From assembly GCA_026125795.1 (NCBI GenBank), contig JAHCKM010000001.1, positions 1,674,001-1,738,000 on the forward strand: DNA of 64,000 nucleotides, written 5' to 3'. Within the stretch, counting starts at the first letter, position 1, and each line of letters starts with the position of its first letter. This document shows positions 43,278 through 50,998 of the stretch, one piece after another. The translations under genes were made by a program, and so were the position numbers. The DNA is from Burkholderiaceae bacterium (lineage in GTDB: Bacteria > Pseudomonadota > Gammaproteobacteria > Burkholderiales > Burkholderiaceae_C). The notes under the pieces were generated by a model. The model worked only from the letters and a program-made list of their open reading frames with translations, was not told the DNA's origin and ran no database searches.

Positions 43278-44237
43278 ATGGATCGCGCTGCATTCGTCAA
43301 GTCGCTCGCCGCCCTCGCCGCGCTCGGTGTGCTGGCGCCGCACGCCCGCGCCGGCGTCAACCTGAAGATGATGGTGCCCGCCAACCCCGGCGGCGGCTGG
43401 GACACCACCGGGCGCGCGCTCGGCAAGGCGCTGCAGGAGTCCGGCGAAGCCTCGTCGGTGGTCTACGAGAACAAGGGTGGTGCCGCCGGTGCGCTGGGCC
43501 TGGCGCAGTTCGTCAACTCGGCCAAGGGCGATCCCAACGCGATGATGGTGATGGGCGCGGTGATGCTCGGCGGCCTGATCACCGGCAAGCCGCCGGTTTC
43601 CCTGAGCCAGGCCACGCCGATCGCGCGGCTGACCAGCGAGTACAACGTCTTCGTCGTGCCGGCCGGCTCGCCGTTGAAGTCGATGAAGGACGTGGTCGAT
43701 GCGCTGAAGAAAGACCCGGCCAGCGTCAAGTGGGGCGGCGGTTCGCGCGGCTCCACCGAGCACATCGCGGCGGCCATGATCGCGCGCGAGGTCGGTGTCG
43801 ACGCGGCCAAGATCAACTACGTGGCGTTCCGCGGCGGCGGCGAAGCCACCGCGGCCATTCTGGGCAGCAACGTTAGCGTCGGCGGCAGCGGCTACAGCGA
43901 GTTCGCGCAGTACATCGAGGCCGGCAAGATGGTCCCGATCGGCGTCACGTCGCCCACGCGCGTCAAGGGCGTCAACGTGCCGACGCTCAAGGAGCAGGGC
44001 ATCAACGTCGAGATCGGCAACTGGCGCGGCGTGTACGGCGGGCCCAACATCACGCCGGCGCAGGCCAAGGCGCTGGCCGAGATGGTCGTCAAGGCCACCA
44101 AGACCAAGGCCTGGGCCGAGGCCATGGAGAAGAACAACTGGACGCCGGCGCTGCTCACCGGGGCGGAGTTCGCCGACTTCGTCGATCGCGACTTCGCCAG
44201 CCTGCGCGCGACGATGGTCAAGGCCGGCATGGTCTGA
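43278..44237 (+). CDS. tctC: TctC-like tripartite tricarboxylate receptor
   Basis: This 319-residue receptor has a signal peptide (FVKSLAALAALGVLAPHARA) and the motifs LKMMVPANPGGGWDTTGRAL, VVYENKGGAAGALGLAQFV and VAFRGGGEATAAILGSNVSV. It is closer to true TctC than the Bug proteins elsewhere in the window. CGGAGGTG precedes ATG 43278. The tctA and tctB membrane genes that usually follow are missing; a hairpin comes next. Confidence 0.9.
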   Translation: MDRAAFVKSLAALAALGVLAPHARAGVNLKMMVPANPGGGWDTTGRALGKALQESGEASSVVYENKGGAAGALGLAQFVNSAKGDPNAMMVMGAVMLGGLITGKPPVSLSQATPIARLTSEYNVFVVPAGSPLKSMKDVVDALKKDPASVKWGGGSRGSTEHIAAAMIAREVGVDAAKINYVAFRGGGEATAAILGSNVSVGGSGYSEFAQYIEAGKMVPIGVTSPTRVKGVNVPTLKEQGINVEIGNWRGVYGGPNITPAQAKALAEMVVKATKTKAWAEAMEKNNWTPALLTGAEFADFVDRDFASLRATMVKAGMV

Positions 44238-44254
44238 GGCCTGCCAAGGGCCCT

Positions 44255-44280
44255 GAAGGTCGCCGCGCGGCGACCTTCAA
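44255..44280. terminator. perfect inverted repeat between convergent genes
   Basis: Twelve-base arms TGAAGGTCGCCG and CGGCGACCTTCA with a 2-base loop fill the 50-bp gap between tctC and the convergent lipoprotein gene. There is no T-run on either side. It probably terminates both transcripts. Confidence 0.6.
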
Positions 44281-44287
44281 CGCGTGA

Positions 44288-44863
44288 TCAACGCGTGACG
44301 ATGCCGCTGGCGATCTCGCCCGACGATTGCAGCGGCCCCAGCGGGTTGCGGCGTTCCTCCACATGGTCGATGCGCGCCTCGCCGCTGTGGCTGGCGAACA
44401 CCACCCTGTCGAGCTTCACGGCCACCAGCGCGGTGAAGCTCCAGCCGGTCACGTGGGTTTGGCGCTTGAAATTGAAGAAGTCCAGCAGGAAGTTGCCGAC
44501 GCGGCGGGTCTGGCGGCGCCCGAAGTGGAACTCGTAGAGCGAGCACGCGTCGCGCGCCGCGATGCATTCGCGGATGCCAGGATCCAGCGTCTCCAGCGGC
44601 ACCGACGAATTCGGCGCCAGCCGTGCGATCGAGTCGGGGTAGCCGATGCGCACCACGTTCGGACTCTCGCGCACCCTGAAGCCCAGGGTCTCGAGGTCCT
44701 GCAGCGTGGTCTGGTACGGCACCACGCGGTCCAGCGCGTGCTCCGCCTGCTCGAAGCTGTCGAACCCGATGCGCGGATCGTTCGCCGTCTTGGGCAGCAT
44801 GGCAATGCAGCCGGCGAGCCCGGCTGCGGACAGCGCACACAAGAAGCGGCATGGCAGCGGCAT
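44288..44863 (-). CDS. hypothetical lipoprotein, 191 residues
   Basis: The N-terminus MPLPCRFLCALSAAGLAGC ends in a lipobox (GLAGC), so this is a predicted lipoprotein. Motifs such as RIGFDSFEQAEHALDRVVPYQTTLQDLETLGFRVRESPN (in parts) resemble small outer-membrane lipoproteins that modulate surface structures, but I cannot name the family. It is downstream of the enamidase gene on the same strand with a 74-bp gap and may be read from the same transcript. Confidence 0.65.
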   Translation of the reverse strand: MPLPCRFLCALSAAGLAGCIAMLPKTANDPRIGFDSFEQAEHALDRVVPYQTTLQDLETLGFRVRESPNVVRIGYPDSIARLAPNSSVPLETLDPGIRECIAARDACSLYEFHFGRRQTRRVGNFLLDFFNFKRQTHVTGWSFTALVAVKLDRVVFASHSGEARIDHVEERRNPLGPLQSSGEIASGIVTR

Positions 44864-44937
44864 CGATGCTGGGCGGTTGGACGCCCGCGATCCTACCTGC
44901 GCCCGGCCCGGCAAGCAGCGTGCCGGATGCAGAATGA

Positions 44938-46134
44938 TCAGTGCGCTCCTCGTACCACCGGAACCTCCTGCGCCGGTGGCGTGTTGCGGCTGCGGCCGCA
45001 GCGCACGATGCCGTCGATCATCACCATGCCCACGCCGGGTATGTCGCCGAGCTGCACGCTGTCCAGCAGCGTGCGGCCGGCGCTGTGCTGCGCGCGGTCC
45101 ATGAACACGAAGTCGGCATCGCGGCCCGGCTCGATCAGTCCGCAGTTGAGTTTGCGCAGTCGCGCGGTGTTGCCGGTGGCAAAGCAGAACACCAGCTCGG
45201 CCGGGATCTGCGCCAGGCTCGACAGCAGGGCGATCAGGCGCAGGATGCCGAGCGGCTGCACGCCGGAGCCGGCCGGCCCGTCGGTGCCCAGGATCACGCG
45301 GTGCGGGCATTTGAGCTGCAGGGCGGCCTTGGCCGCCGCGATCGCGACGCGCTCGTTGCCGTTGTGCACGATCTCGATCGCCCGCGCACTCTTCTCGCAC
45401 AGCTCGCACACGTGCGCCTCGGGCAACGAGGTGTGGCCGCCGTTGATGTGGCCGATGACGTCGGCATCGGCCTCGAGCACGACATCCTTGTCGATCAGGC
45501 CGGAACCAGGGATGCTCGGGCCGCCGGTGTGGATCGTGCTCTGGATGCCGTGCTTGCGCGCCCAGGCCACCATCTGACGCGCCTCGGCACCGGCCTTGAC
45601 AGAACCGAGGCCCACCTCGCCGAGCAGCGTGACGCCGGCAGCGGCCAACTCGGCGAAGTCGCTCTCGACCATGCCTTTTTCGATCACCGGCGCGCCGGCC
45701 AGCACCTTGACACCGGCGGGCCGGAAGTTGTGAAACGCGCGCTGCGCGGTGATGGCCAGCGCCTTCAGCCCGACGATGTCCTTGGGCCGGCCCGGCAGGT
45801 GCACCTCGCCGGCCGAAATCATCGTCGTGACGCCGCCGTTCATCGTGCTGTCGATCCAGTTGAGCTGGCTCTGGCGCGGCGTCCAGTCGCCGAACACCGG
45901 ATGCACGTGGCTGTCGATCAGGCCGGGCGCGACGCAGGTCTTCTTGCAGTCGATCTCGGTGCGCGGGTTGTCGATGTCGCAATCCTTCTCGCGGCCCACC
46001 GCGGTGATGACGCCGTTGTCCACCACGATGGTGTCGGCGTCGAGAATGGGCCGGTCGATGTCGCCCGACAGCATCAAGCCGACGTTGCGGACCACGACCT
46101 TGCCCGAATTGCCGGCGGCGGCAACGTCTGCCAT
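44938..46134 (-). CDS. ena: enamidase (amidohydrolase of nicotinate ring cleavage)
   Basis: This 398-residue amidohydrolase has the metal motif DSHVHPVFG (His76, His78), QSTIHTGGPSIPGSG, VIGHINGGHTSLPEA and ILGTDGPAGSGV, and is close in length to the enamidase of Eubacterium barkeri. That enzyme opens the ring of 1,4,5,6-tetrahydro-6-oxonicotinate to give 2-formylglutarate and ammonia. Here it follows tetR by 16 bp and fpr upstream, and faces the hnr operon, which would make its substrate. The assignment rests on family resemblance and context together. Confidence 0.82.
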   Translation of the reverse strand: MADVAAAGNSGKVVVRNVGLMLSGDIDRPILDADTIVVDNGVITAVGREKDCDIDNPRTEIDCKKTCVAPGLIDSHVHPVFGDWTPRQSQLNWIDSTMNGGVTTMISAGEVHLPGRPKDIVGLKALAITAQRAFHNFRPAGVKVLAGAPVIEKGMVESDFAELAAAGVTLLGEVGLGSVKAGAEARQMVAWARKHGIQSTIHTGGPSIPGSGLIDKDVVLEADADVIGHINGGHTSLPEAHVCELCEKSARAIEIVHNGNERVAIAAAKAALQLKCPHRVILGTDGPAGSGVQPLGILRLIALLSSLAQIPAELVFCFATGNTARLRKLNCGLIEPGRDADFVFMDRAQHSAGRTLLDSVQLGDIPGVGMVMIDGIVRCGRSRNTPPAQEVPVVRGAH

Positions 46135-46150
46135 GCGGTGCTCCTTGTTT

Positions 46151-46840
46151 TCAGCGCGCCGCGCTCACCTTGCGCAGCACGGCATCGATCATGAACGCTT
46201 CCCAGTGCGCCAGCGCGGCCGGTGTGTCGAGGCTCTCGCCGAGAAACGCCGACAGCGTATAGCGGTTGGACAGGTAGAAGTAGCCCATCGCCGCGATCAT
46301 CAGGTAGACGTCGCGCGCCGACAGGTCGCTGCGAAACAGCTTCTGCTTGACGCCGGCGGCCAGCACGCGCGCCGTCACGCCGATCACCGGCGAGGACAGC
46401 TCGCTCGCGCGCAGGCTCTTGCCGATGTGGCGGCCACGGTGCAGGTTCTCGGTGTTGAGCAGCGTGATGAACTCGGGATTGGCCTGGTAGTAGCCCCAGA
46501 CGAAACGGATCACGTCGGCCAGCGCCTGCGCCGGCTTGGCCTCGTCGAGCTCGAGCGCGGTCTCGGCGTCGTTGAAGCGCCGGTAGGCCTCCTCGATCAC
46601 CGCGATGAACAGGCCTTCCTTGCTGCCGAAGTAGTAATAGATCATGCGGTCGTACGAGCGCGCAGCCTTGGAGATCTGCTCCACGCGGCCGCCTTCGTAG
46701 CCGTGCTTGGCGAACACCTTGGTGGCCGCGCGCAGGATGCTTTCGCGCGTGGCCTGCGCCGCGAGCTGGCGCACGCCGGGCTGGGGCGCGGCGCGGCCCG
46801 CCTGGCGGCGCGCGGCGGTGCGACGCGTCGGGGCGGCCAC
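46151..46840 (-). CDS. TetR-family regulator of the nicotinate cluster
   Basis: This 229-residue protein has a TetR helix-turn-helix (AQATRESILRAATKVFAKHGYEGGRVEQISKAARSYDRMIYYYFGSKEGLF, in parts, about residues 30-80) and a C-terminal ligand domain with ANPEFITLLNTENLHRGRHI. The GTG start lies 4 bp after the fpr stop. It is sandwiched between fpr and ena, so it is the local regulator; the inverted repeat at 47702-47717 is its probable operator. A nicotinate pathway intermediate is the likely ligand. Confidence 0.85.
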   Translation of the reverse strand: MAAPTRRTAARRQAGRAAPQPGVRQLAAQATRESILRAATKVFAKHGYEGGRVEQISKAARSYDRMIYYYFGSKEGLFIAVIEEAYRRFNDAETALELDEAKPAQALADVIRFVWGYYQANPEFITLLNTENLHRGRHIGKSLRASELSSPVIGVTARVLAAGVKQKLFRSDLSARDVYLMIAAMGYFYLSNRYTLSAFLGESLDTPAALAHWEAFMIDAVLRKVSAAR

Positions 46841-46844
46841 GGCG

Positions 46845-47618
46845 CTATTGCTCTGCGAACGCACGCTCCACCACGAACTGGCCGGGCGTCGTGGTGTTGC
46901 CCTCATGGAAGCCGCGCGACTCGAGCACGCGCTTCAGGTCGCGCAGCATCGCCGGGCTGCCGCAGATCATCACGCGATCCTCGCCCGGGTCGAGCGGCGG
47001 CAGGTCGAGGTCGGCGAACAGCTTGCCCGATTCGATCAGCTCGGTGATGCGGCCCATGTTGCGATAGGGCTCGCGCGTCACCGTGGGGTAGTAACGCAAC
47101 TGCTGCCGCACCATGTCGCCGAGGAACTCGTGCTGCGGCAGGTGCTCCACCAGCAGGTCATGGTAGGCCAGCTCGTCGACCTCGCGCACGCCGTGCACCA
47201 GCACGATCTGCTCAAAGCGCTCGTAGGTGGCCGGGTCGCGCACGATGCTCATGAAGGGCGCCAGGCCGGTGCCGGTTGACATCAGGTACAGACGCCTGCC
47301 CGGCAGCAGGTAGTCGATCAGCAGCGTGCCGGTGGGCTTGCGGCCGACCACGACCGGATCGCCCGGGCGCACGTGCTGCAGGCGCGACGTGAGCGGCCCG
47401 TTTGGCACCTTGATGCTGAGGAACTCCAGGTGATCCTCGTGGTTGGGGCTGACGATCGAGTAGGCGCGCAGCAGCGGCTTGCCGTCCACCTTGAGGCCGA
47501 TCATCGTGAAGTGCCCGTTGGAGAAGCGCAGGCCGGCGTCGCGCGTGGTGGTGAAGGTGAACAGGCGGTCGGTCCAGTGATGCACCGAAAGCACGCGTTC
47601 CTCGTTGAATGCACTCAT
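46845..47618 (-). CDS. fpr: ferredoxin-NADP reductase
   Basis: This 257-residue flavoprotein has the FAD motif LLRAYSIVSPN, LSIKVPNGPLTSRLQHVRPGD and the NADP motif LMSTGTGLAPFMSIVRDP, with the C-terminal CGSPAMLRDLKRVLESRGF. It is the first gene of the operon with tetR and ena and is divergent from the 6-hydroxynicotinate reductase gene. The known 6-hydroxynicotinate reductase takes electrons from reduced ferredoxin, so this Fpr is the obvious NADPH-linked electron source. A dedicated ferredoxin gene is not seen in the window. Confidence 0.9.
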   Translation of the reverse strand: MSAFNEERVLSVHHWTDRLFTFTTTRDAGLRFSNGHFTMIGLKVDGKPLLRAYSIVSPNHEDHLEFLSIKVPNGPLTSRLQHVRPGDPVVVGRKPTGTLLIDYLLPGRRLYLMSTGTGLAPFMSIVRDPATYERFEQIVLVHGVREVDELAYHDLLVEHLPQHEFLGDMVRQQLRYYPTVTREPYRNMGRITELIESGKLFADLDLPPLDPGEDRVMICGSPAMLRDLKRVLESRGFHEGNTTTPGQFVVERAFAEQ

Positions 47619-47701
47619 CGGGTGAGCCTGGTGCCCGCTCGCGGGGCTGGGGTCAACGCGCGTTGCAGGCGCCGCGCGCATGCGCTAGAGTCGGTCGCCA
47701 G

Positions 47702-47739
47702 TGTAGCAGCGGCTACATGAAAGTTAAGTATCCGCTACA
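47702..47739. promoter_or_regulatory. candidate TetR operator between the nicotinate operons
   Basis: TGTAGC-AGCG-GCTACA (47702-47717) is a perfect inverted repeat, and a further GCTACA half-site begins at 47734, exactly 22 bp (two helical turns) after the second arm. The sites sit in the divergent region of fpr and hnr, the natural target of the TetR protein. Confidence 0.6.
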
Positions 47740-47814
47740 TCAAACATGCGATGGCGCAAGGCGTGAATCCGTGAGCGAACGCGAGCACACCAAGACCGAC
47801 GGCATCGGCGACCC

Positions 47815-47870
47815 CGCGCCGCTCGGCGCGGGTTCCGCCGTTTTCGCGCCGCTCGGCGCGGGTTCCGCCG
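47815..47870 (+). repeat. two tandem 26-bp hairpin repeats before hnr
   Basis: Two identical 26-bp words start at 47815 and 47845, a 30-bp period. Each opens with CGCGCCG-CT-CGGCGCG, a perfect hairpin. They lie between GTG 47771 and ATG 47927 in the hnr frame and, if translated, would encode APLGAGSA twice. Confidence 0.65.
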
Positions 47871-47926
47871 ACCTCGCGCTGCCGGCCGGTGCCGACCCGT
47901 GGCGCTCGCGGCCGCGCAGCGAGCGC

Positions 47927-49420
47927 ATGGCGTCCAACAAGATCGAGTGCAACGCGTGCCCGGTGCTGTGCCAGATCAGCGACGGCAAGGTCGGCGCGTG
48001 CGACCGCTACGCCAACTCGGCGGGCGTGCTCGTGCGGGTGGATCCGGTGCTGCTGGTGCGCAAGGCCGTGGCGGTCGGCCAGGGCGTCGAAGACGGCGCG
48101 CTGGTGCCGTTTGTCGCCGCGGGCGCGCAGCCGGCGGCCGACCCATCCGAGCCGGTCTTCGTCACCGCGGTCGGCGCATCGACCACGTATCCGGACTACA
48201 AGCCCGCGCCGTTCATCGTGGCCACGCAGGCGCAGGGCGTCGACATGGTGACCGTGGTCACCGAGGGCATCTTCAGCTACTGCAGCATGAAGGTGAAGAT
48301 CGACACCGACCGCTGGCTCGGCCCCGAGCAGGCCAACGTGCGCTGCTCGGGCGAGGTGGTGGGTCACGTCACCACCGCCGAGTACGGCTCGCAGATGCTG
48401 TCGCTCGGCGGCGTGCACCACATCACCGGCGGCAGCAAGAAGGAAGGCCGCGTCACCGTCGATATGATGCACGCGCTCGGCAACAAGCAGCCGGTGGAGC
48501 TGGCCATCGATGGCGGCAGCGCGGTGCGCGTGCAGGCCGGCCGGCCGCCGGTGGTCGACGGCGTCGAGGAGCGCCGCATGCGCGTGGGCTGCGGCTCGGC
48601 CACCATCGGCATCTTCGCGCAGCAGTTCAAGGACGTGGTCGACGAGGTGGTGGTGGTCGACGACCACATCACCGGCGTGCTCACCGAGCACCAGGCCGGC
48701 CGCTGCCTCGACATGCGCCCGGCGGGCCTGAAGGTGCGCGGCCGCAAGTCGACGCCGGGGCGTTATTTCCAGGTGGCCAACCCCGGCACCGGCTGGGGCG
48801 GCACCGACATCGCCGACCCGATGACCATCGTCGAGAGCTGGGACCGCGATCTCGCATGGCCGGGCTTGCGGCTGCTGATGGTCAGCACCACCGGCGAGCA
48901 CGCGCAGTACTTCGTGCTCGACGGCCAGCGCGTGCCGCAGCCGATGCCGATGCCGCCCGAGGTGCAGCGCGTGGTGGAGCGCATCGGCGAGAACTGCGAG
49001 CCGTCGGTGGCCACCGTGCTGTTCGTCGGCGGCGCCGGCGGCAGCCTGCGTGCCGGCGTCACCGAGAACCCGGTGCAGCTCACGCGCGCGATCAAACGCG
49101 CGCTGGTCAACGTCACCTGCGGCGGCGCGCCGGCCTATGTGTGGCCCGGCGGCGGCATCACGGTGATGGTGGACGTGGCGCGCATGCCGGACCACAGCTT
49201 CGGCACCGTGCCCACACCGGCCATCGTGGCGCCGATCGAGTTCACGATGCGCCTGTCCGATTACCGCGAGCTGGGCGGCCACATGCGTTTCGTGCGGCCG
49301 CTGAGCGAGGTGCTGGCCACCGGCGCCTGGCACCACGACGGCGCGCCGACGGCGCGTCGATTCGTGGCGGCCCTGCCGGACAACCCGTGGCCGATCGGCC
49401 ACGGCCCGTTGCTGGGATGA
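47927..49420 (+). CDS. hnr: 6-hydroxynicotinate reductase-like FeS flavoprotein
   Basis: This 497-residue protein opens with C-x2-C-x3-C-x9-C (CNACPVLCQISDGKVGAC), expected to bind a 4Fe-4S cluster, followed by FVTAVGASTTYPDYKPAPFI, GGVHHITGGSKKEGRVTVDMM (in parts) and TCGGAPAYVWPGGGITVMVD. I assign it as 6-hydroxynicotinate reductase by resemblance and because enamidase, nicotinate dehydrogenase and fpr surround it. It would reduce 6-hydroxynicotinate to 1,4,5,6-tetrahydro-6-oxonicotinate. The frame is open to GTG 47771, which would add 52 residues including a tandem repeat; ATG 47927 is preferred because similarity begins there. The next gene overlaps its stop by 4 bp. Confidence 0.75.
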   Translation: MASNKIECNACPVLCQISDGKVGACDRYANSAGVLVRVDPVLLVRKAVAVGQGVEDGALVPFVAAGAQPAADPSEPVFVTAVGASTTYPDYKPAPFIVATQAQGVDMVTVVTEGIFSYCSMKVKIDTDRWLGPEQANVRCSGEVVGHVTTAEYGSQMLSLGGVHHITGGSKKEGRVTVDMMHALGNKQPVELAIDGGSAVRVQAGRPPVVDGVEERRMRVGCGSATIGIFAQQFKDVVDEVVVVDDHITGVLTEHQAGRCLDMRPAGLKVRGRKSTPGRYFQVANPGTGWGGTDIADPMTIVESWDRDLAWPGLRLLMVSTTGEHAQYFVLDGQRVPQPMPMPPEVQRVVERIGENCEPSVATVLFVGGAGGSLRAGVTENPVQLTRAIKRALVNVTCGGAPAYVWPGGGITVMVDVARMPDHSFGTVPTPAIVAPIEFTMRLSDYRELGGHMRFVRPLSEVLATGAWHHDGAPTARRFVAALPDNPWPIGHGPLLG

Positions 49421-50349
49421 GCCTGATGGCCGCACAACGCCAGGCTCTGCCGGATTCGCGTTGGCATTTCATGCACGGGCCGATCGACATCGTGATCGGC
49501 GCCGATGGCGAGGCCGATGCCGTGCAGGCGGCGCATGAAGCGGCCTGGCAACGCTTCGAGCCGCTGCTCGACGAGCTCGTCGCTGAACTGCCGTTGCTGC
49601 GCCAGCCGATCGTGGCGGAGCGGCCGTGCGCGCTCGCCGACGCCAATCCGTTGCGTGGCGTCGTCGCGCGCCGCATGTGGCAGGCGTGCGCGCCGTTCTC
49701 AGGGGACTTCATCACGCCGATGGCGGCGGTGGCGGGTTCGGTGGCGCAGGAGCTGATCGCCTGCTACCGGCGCCCCGGCGTGCGGCGCGCATGGGTCAAC
49801 AACGGCGGCGACATCGCGCTGCACCTGACGCCGGGTGAGCAGGTGCGCATCGGCCTGTTCGCCGACCTGGCGCGGCTCGACGCCACTCAAGTGCTGCGCG
49901 CCGCGCAAGACCGGCTCGCGCTCGACGGCACGCTGGTCGTGCGCGCCGAAGACGGCGTGCGCGGCGTGGCCACCAGCGGATGGCGCGGCCGCAGCTTTTC
50001 GCTCGGCATCGCCGACAGCGTGACCGTGCTGGCGCGCGAAGCGGCCGCCGCCGACGCGGCGGCGACGGTGGTGGCCAACGCGGTGAACGTGCACGCATCC
50101 GGCATCCGGCGCACGCCGGCCCATGCACTGCGCGACGACACCGACCTTGGCGCGCTTCCCGTCACGGTGGATGTGCCGACGCTGCCGGCCGCCGCGGTGA
50201 GCGAAGCGCTCGATCGGGGCCAGGCGTGTGCATTGGCGTTGCAGGCCCGCGGACTGGTGCTCGCCGCGGCGCTGCTGTGCCAGCGCCAGGCCCGTCTCGT
50301 GACGGCGCACACTACGGCGCTGGCGCCATCCTTGCTTGAGACCGCATGA
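49417..50349 (+). CDS. UPF0280 family protein, ApbE superfamily
   Basis: This 310-residue protein has the UPF0280 layout and ApbE-like elements: RAWVNNGGDIALHLTPGE (residues about 126-143), GVRGVATSGWRGRSFSLGIADSVTVLAR (in parts) and AADAAATVVANAVN, the counterparts of the GG-D, TSG and ADALAT motifs of FAD:protein FMN transferases. No signal peptide is seen, so it is cytoplasmic. UPF0280 has no established reaction. Being coupled to hnr, whose characterised relative carries covalent flavin, it may attach flavin to that protein. This is inference. Confidence 0.78.
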   Translation: MSLMAAQRQALPDSRWHFMHGPIDIVIGADGEADAVQAAHEAAWQRFEPLLDELVAELPLLRQPIVAERPCALADANPLRGVVARRMWQACAPFSGDFITPMAAVAGSVAQELIACYRRPGVRRAWVNNGGDIALHLTPGEQVRIGLFADLARLDATQVLRAAQDRLALDGTLVVRAEDGVRGVATSGWRGRSFSLGIADSVTVLAREAAAADAAATVVANAVNVHASGIRRTPAHALRDDTDLGALPVTVDVPTLPAAAVSEALDRGQACALALQARGLVLAAALLCQRQARLVTAHTTALAPSLLETA

Positions 50350-50981
50350 TGATCGAGATCCGACGCGTGCTCACCCAGGTGGAAGACATCTTCCACGAGT
50401 TCGGCCCGCCGCCGCCCCAGCCGCTGCGCCGCGGCGTGGTGGCCGCCGTGCTGCGCAACCCGTTTGCCGGTCGCTATGAGCCCGACATCGTGCCGATGAT
50501 GGAAGCGCTCAATCCGGTGGGCCTCGAGATGGCGCACAAGCTGCTAGCGGCGATGAACGCGCCGCCCGAGCGCATCCAAGGCTACGGCAAGGGCGCGATC
50601 GTCGGCTCGGCCGGCGAGCTCGAGCACGGTGCGTTGTGGCACGTGCCGGGCGGCTATGCGATGCGCGAGCTGCTCGGCTGGAAGGGCGACGCTGCGTCGT
50701 ACAAGCAGGGCGTGGCCACCGGCCAGAGCGGCAACGCGCTGGCGATCGTGCCGAGCACCAAGAAGGTCGGCCCGCCGGGCGCCGCGCTCGACGTGCCGCT
50801 GACGCACATCAACGCCAGCTACGTGCGCAGCCACTTCGATGCGGTGGAGGTGCACGTGCCGGGCGCGCCGCGCGCCGACGAGATCGTGCTGATCCTGACC
50901 ATGAGCACCGGCGCGCGCATCCATGCGCGCGTCGGCGGTCTGGCCGCATCGGCGATTCAAAAGTGGGACGGCCAACGCTGA
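50346..50981 (+). CDS. DUF1185 (amino acid synthesis family) protein, copy 1
   Basis: This 211-residue protein belongs to the family labelled amino acid synthesis (DUF1185): RRGVVAAVLRNPFAGRYEPDI, IQGYGKGAIVGSAGELEHGALWHVPGGYAMRELLG (in parts), ALAIVPSTKKVGPPGAALDVPLTHI and VRSHFDAVEVHV. The function is not known to me despite the label. It overlaps the UPF0280 stop by 4 bp and is followed by a paralogue, so both act in the nicotinate operon. Confidence 0.82.
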   Translation: MMIEIRRVLTQVEDIFHEFGPPPPQPLRRGVVAAVLRNPFAGRYEPDIVPMMEALNPVGLEMAHKLLAAMNAPPERIQGYGKGAIVGSAGELEHGALWHVPGGYAMRELLGWKGDAASYKQGVATGQSGNALAIVPSTKKVGPPGAALDVPLTHINASYVRSHFDAVEVHVPGAPRADEIVLILTMSTGARIHARVGGLAASAIQKWDGQR

Positions 50982-50998
50982 AAGACAAAGGACCGACG

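Noticed and set aside
47927-49420. hnr product as a ring-opening cyanuric acid/barbiturate amidohydrolase
   Set aside because: The N-terminal four-cysteine cluster motif and the neighbours (fpr, enamidase, nicAB) fit an FeS reductase and not the AtzD/barbiturase family.
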